DNA from: Clostridiales bacterium
Lineage (GTDB): Bacteria > Bacillota > Clostridia > Peptostreptococcales > Anaerovoracaceae
Assembly: GCA_022766365.1 (NCBI GenBank)
Contig: JALENW010000012.1
Location: 1 to 64,000, forward strand
DNA: 64,000 nt
Reading direction: 5' to 3'
In this document: piece by piece, positions 63,218-64,000 of the stretch
Layout of the letters: each line of letters begins with the position of its first letter
Position numbering within the stretch: the stretch's first letter is position 1
Made by a program: the position numbers and the translations under genes
Notes under the pieces: generated by a model
Database searches by the model: none
What the model saw: the letters and a program-made list of their open reading frames with translations, nothing else
What the model was told of the DNA's origin: nothing

Positions 63218-63598
63218 CTATGCTTCTGCTTTCCATAGACCATGTAGGTTGCAGTACTCGTAAGCAGCCTTAAGCTCTTCGTCATCGCCAAGGAAGAAAG
63301 TAGCTTCCGGTTTACCGGTATGAACGAGCTCTTGCATACGCAGACCACAGCAAGTTTCAATAGCGATAAAACCGATATGATGCTCTTCAGTCATAGGGTG
63401 TTCCACACTCCCTACCTTAACAGTTACCTTGTTGCCGTCCTTTTCAATAACAGGGACATGCTTTTCCTGAGCGGCATCAACAGTATTAGGCTTAAGTTCA
63501 ACCATCTCTTCGCCACAACATGAAGGTACATGATTTTCATCACCATAAACCTTAGCAACTACAACCCCTGATTTATTACATTTATAAACCTTAACCAT
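63218..63598 (-). CDS. Superoxide reductase (desulfoferrodoxin family) with incomplete N-terminal iron site
   Basis: 126 residues. It reduces superoxide to peroxide in the cytoplasm of anaerobes. The catalytic iron ligands are all present: H47 in KHVPV, H67 and H73 in VEHPMTEEHHIGF, C116 and H119 in EYCNLHGLW. In the N-terminal desulforedoxin site, C7 and the pair C27-C28 remain but the second cysteine of CxxC is Ser (CNKS), so this site may bind iron poorly or not at all. AGGAGG precedes ATG. Confidence 0.92.
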   Translation of the reverse strand: MVKVYKCNKSGVVVAKVYGDENHVPSCCGEEMVELKPNTVDAAQEKHVPVIEKDGNKVTVKVGSVEHPMTEEHHIGFIAIETCCGLRMQELVHTGKPEATFFLGDDEELKAAYEYCNLHGLWKAEA

Positions 63599-63750
63599 AA
63601 AAAACCTCCTAAATAATTATAAACTTCTGACCTTTTGTCATACAGGACATTTATAGACAGAAAAGTAATTGTTTAAACATTAAAGGGGATTAATTTTATC
63701 TTTTTAATTATCACTTGAAAGCGCAAACAGTAATTAATTTCGTTTTTTGG
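63599..63750. other. Control region of the superoxide reductase gene
   Basis: AT-rich, with TATAAT-like boxes on the minus strand and the small palindrome TGTTTAAACA (63670-63679). No coding frame is convincing. Confidence 0.35.
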
Positions 63751-63842
63751 GGTATAATCCATGGGTAAGTCGGGAAAGATCAAAAAAGACGATGAAAGCA
63801 CTGACAAATGCTGGTATAATCCATGGGTAAGTCGGGAAAGAT
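63751..63842. repeat. Two 30-bp direct repeats, 32 bp apart
   Basis: The same 30 bases, beginning GGTATAATCCATGGG, stand at 63751-63780 and 63813-63842. Each contains TATAAT followed 2 bp later by ATG GGT AAG TCG GGA AAG. The unit looks like a duplicated promoter/start region; the two ATGs open short frames sharing MGKSGKI, ending at 63877 or 63888. Only two copies exist and no cas genes are near. Confidence 0.7.
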
Positions 63843-63939
63843 TGATAATAATGCAACAGTGCTGCCACATATGACACAGGAAGTTTAAGTGTATTCAGCT
63901 ATGCTTTAAAGCAATGTTGTTTTTCTGTGGATTGTTTAT

Positions 63940-64000
63940 ATGCTTATTGTAGAAACATGGATCATCATGGCGGCTGTTATTACATGTGTCATCACGATAT
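63940..64000 (+). CDS. Possible start of a membrane protein (cut by window edge)
   Basis: From ATG 63940 the frame stays open to the window end and encodes a hydrophobic stretch (LIVETWIIMAAVITCVITI). No good ribosome binding site precedes it, so the call is weak. The rest lies beyond the window. Confidence 0.25.
   Translation, partial: MLIVETWIIMAAVITCVITI

Noticed and set aside
63751..63842. Minimal CRISPR array
   Set aside because: Only two repeats, one spacer, no cas genes, and the repeat contains a -10 box and start codon.

Overview
The window is chromosomal DNA of a low- to mid-GC, Gram-positive, strictly anaerobic Firmicute of the class Clostridia. This rests on strong AGGAGG-type ribosome binding sites, sigma-A promoters, a superoxide reductase instead of classical oxygen defences, family pairs such as DUF1846 and DUF1934, a YjiH-type gate protein, and the SRP RNA-dnaX-ybaB-recR order. 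A member of the Anaerovoracaceae (Eubacteriales Family XIII, e.g. Mogibacterium-like) fits, but the genus is an inference.

Layout. 1-790 is the AT-rich end of a mobile element (two related small proteins, a promoter with a built-in operator, arm-type-like repeats) that stops at the 3' end of a tRNA-Lys(CTT) gene on the minus strand. 1071-4115 is a three-gene anaerobic glycerol-3-phosphate dehydrogenase-like operon. 4120-8251 (minus) is a Zur-znuABC zinc uptake operon with an extra lipoprotein. 8459-14086 carries an alanine symporter and a HAD phosphatase-MFS-two-component operon. 14219-22841 holds a CDF metal exporter, a TIM-barrel protein, uvrB, uvrA and pncB. 22842-28822 contains a decayed membrane-protein gene, class II aldolase, a LysM-like membrane stub, an RluA pseudouridine synthase, two tandem signal peptidases and smpB. 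28823-37276 has purine salvage, an aminotransferase with a YjiH-type transporter, a GNAT, a truncated ABC pseudogene, an EamA exporter and a 2-hydroxyacid dehydrogenase.

37453-43818 is the most unusual block: cobT, cobU, cobS and a divergent CobU-like gene, followed by one continuous reading frame that joins a CobC-type histidine phosphatase to a MetN methionine-importer ATPase, then metI and metQ. It physically joins cobalamin nucleotide-loop assembly to methionine uptake, two processes linked by B12-dependent methionine synthesis.

43908-59748 is largely core: birA, DUF1934, DUF1846, a ClC channel with an RCK_C domain, SRP RNA, dnaX, ybaB, recR, an MMPL exporter with a heptad-repeat exported partner, a PC4/YdbC protein, a nucleoside kinase, a PLD-like protein and a flavin-binding protein. 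59972-63029 is a divergent Lrp-amidohydrolase-transporter unit whose control region holds a perfect 40-bp palindrome. The window ends with a superoxide reductase lacking one desulforedoxin cysteine and a 30-bp direct repeat of unknown role.

Two genes (the CDF exporter and the RluA synthase) have a TATAAT box so close to the start codon that leaderless mRNAs are predicted.
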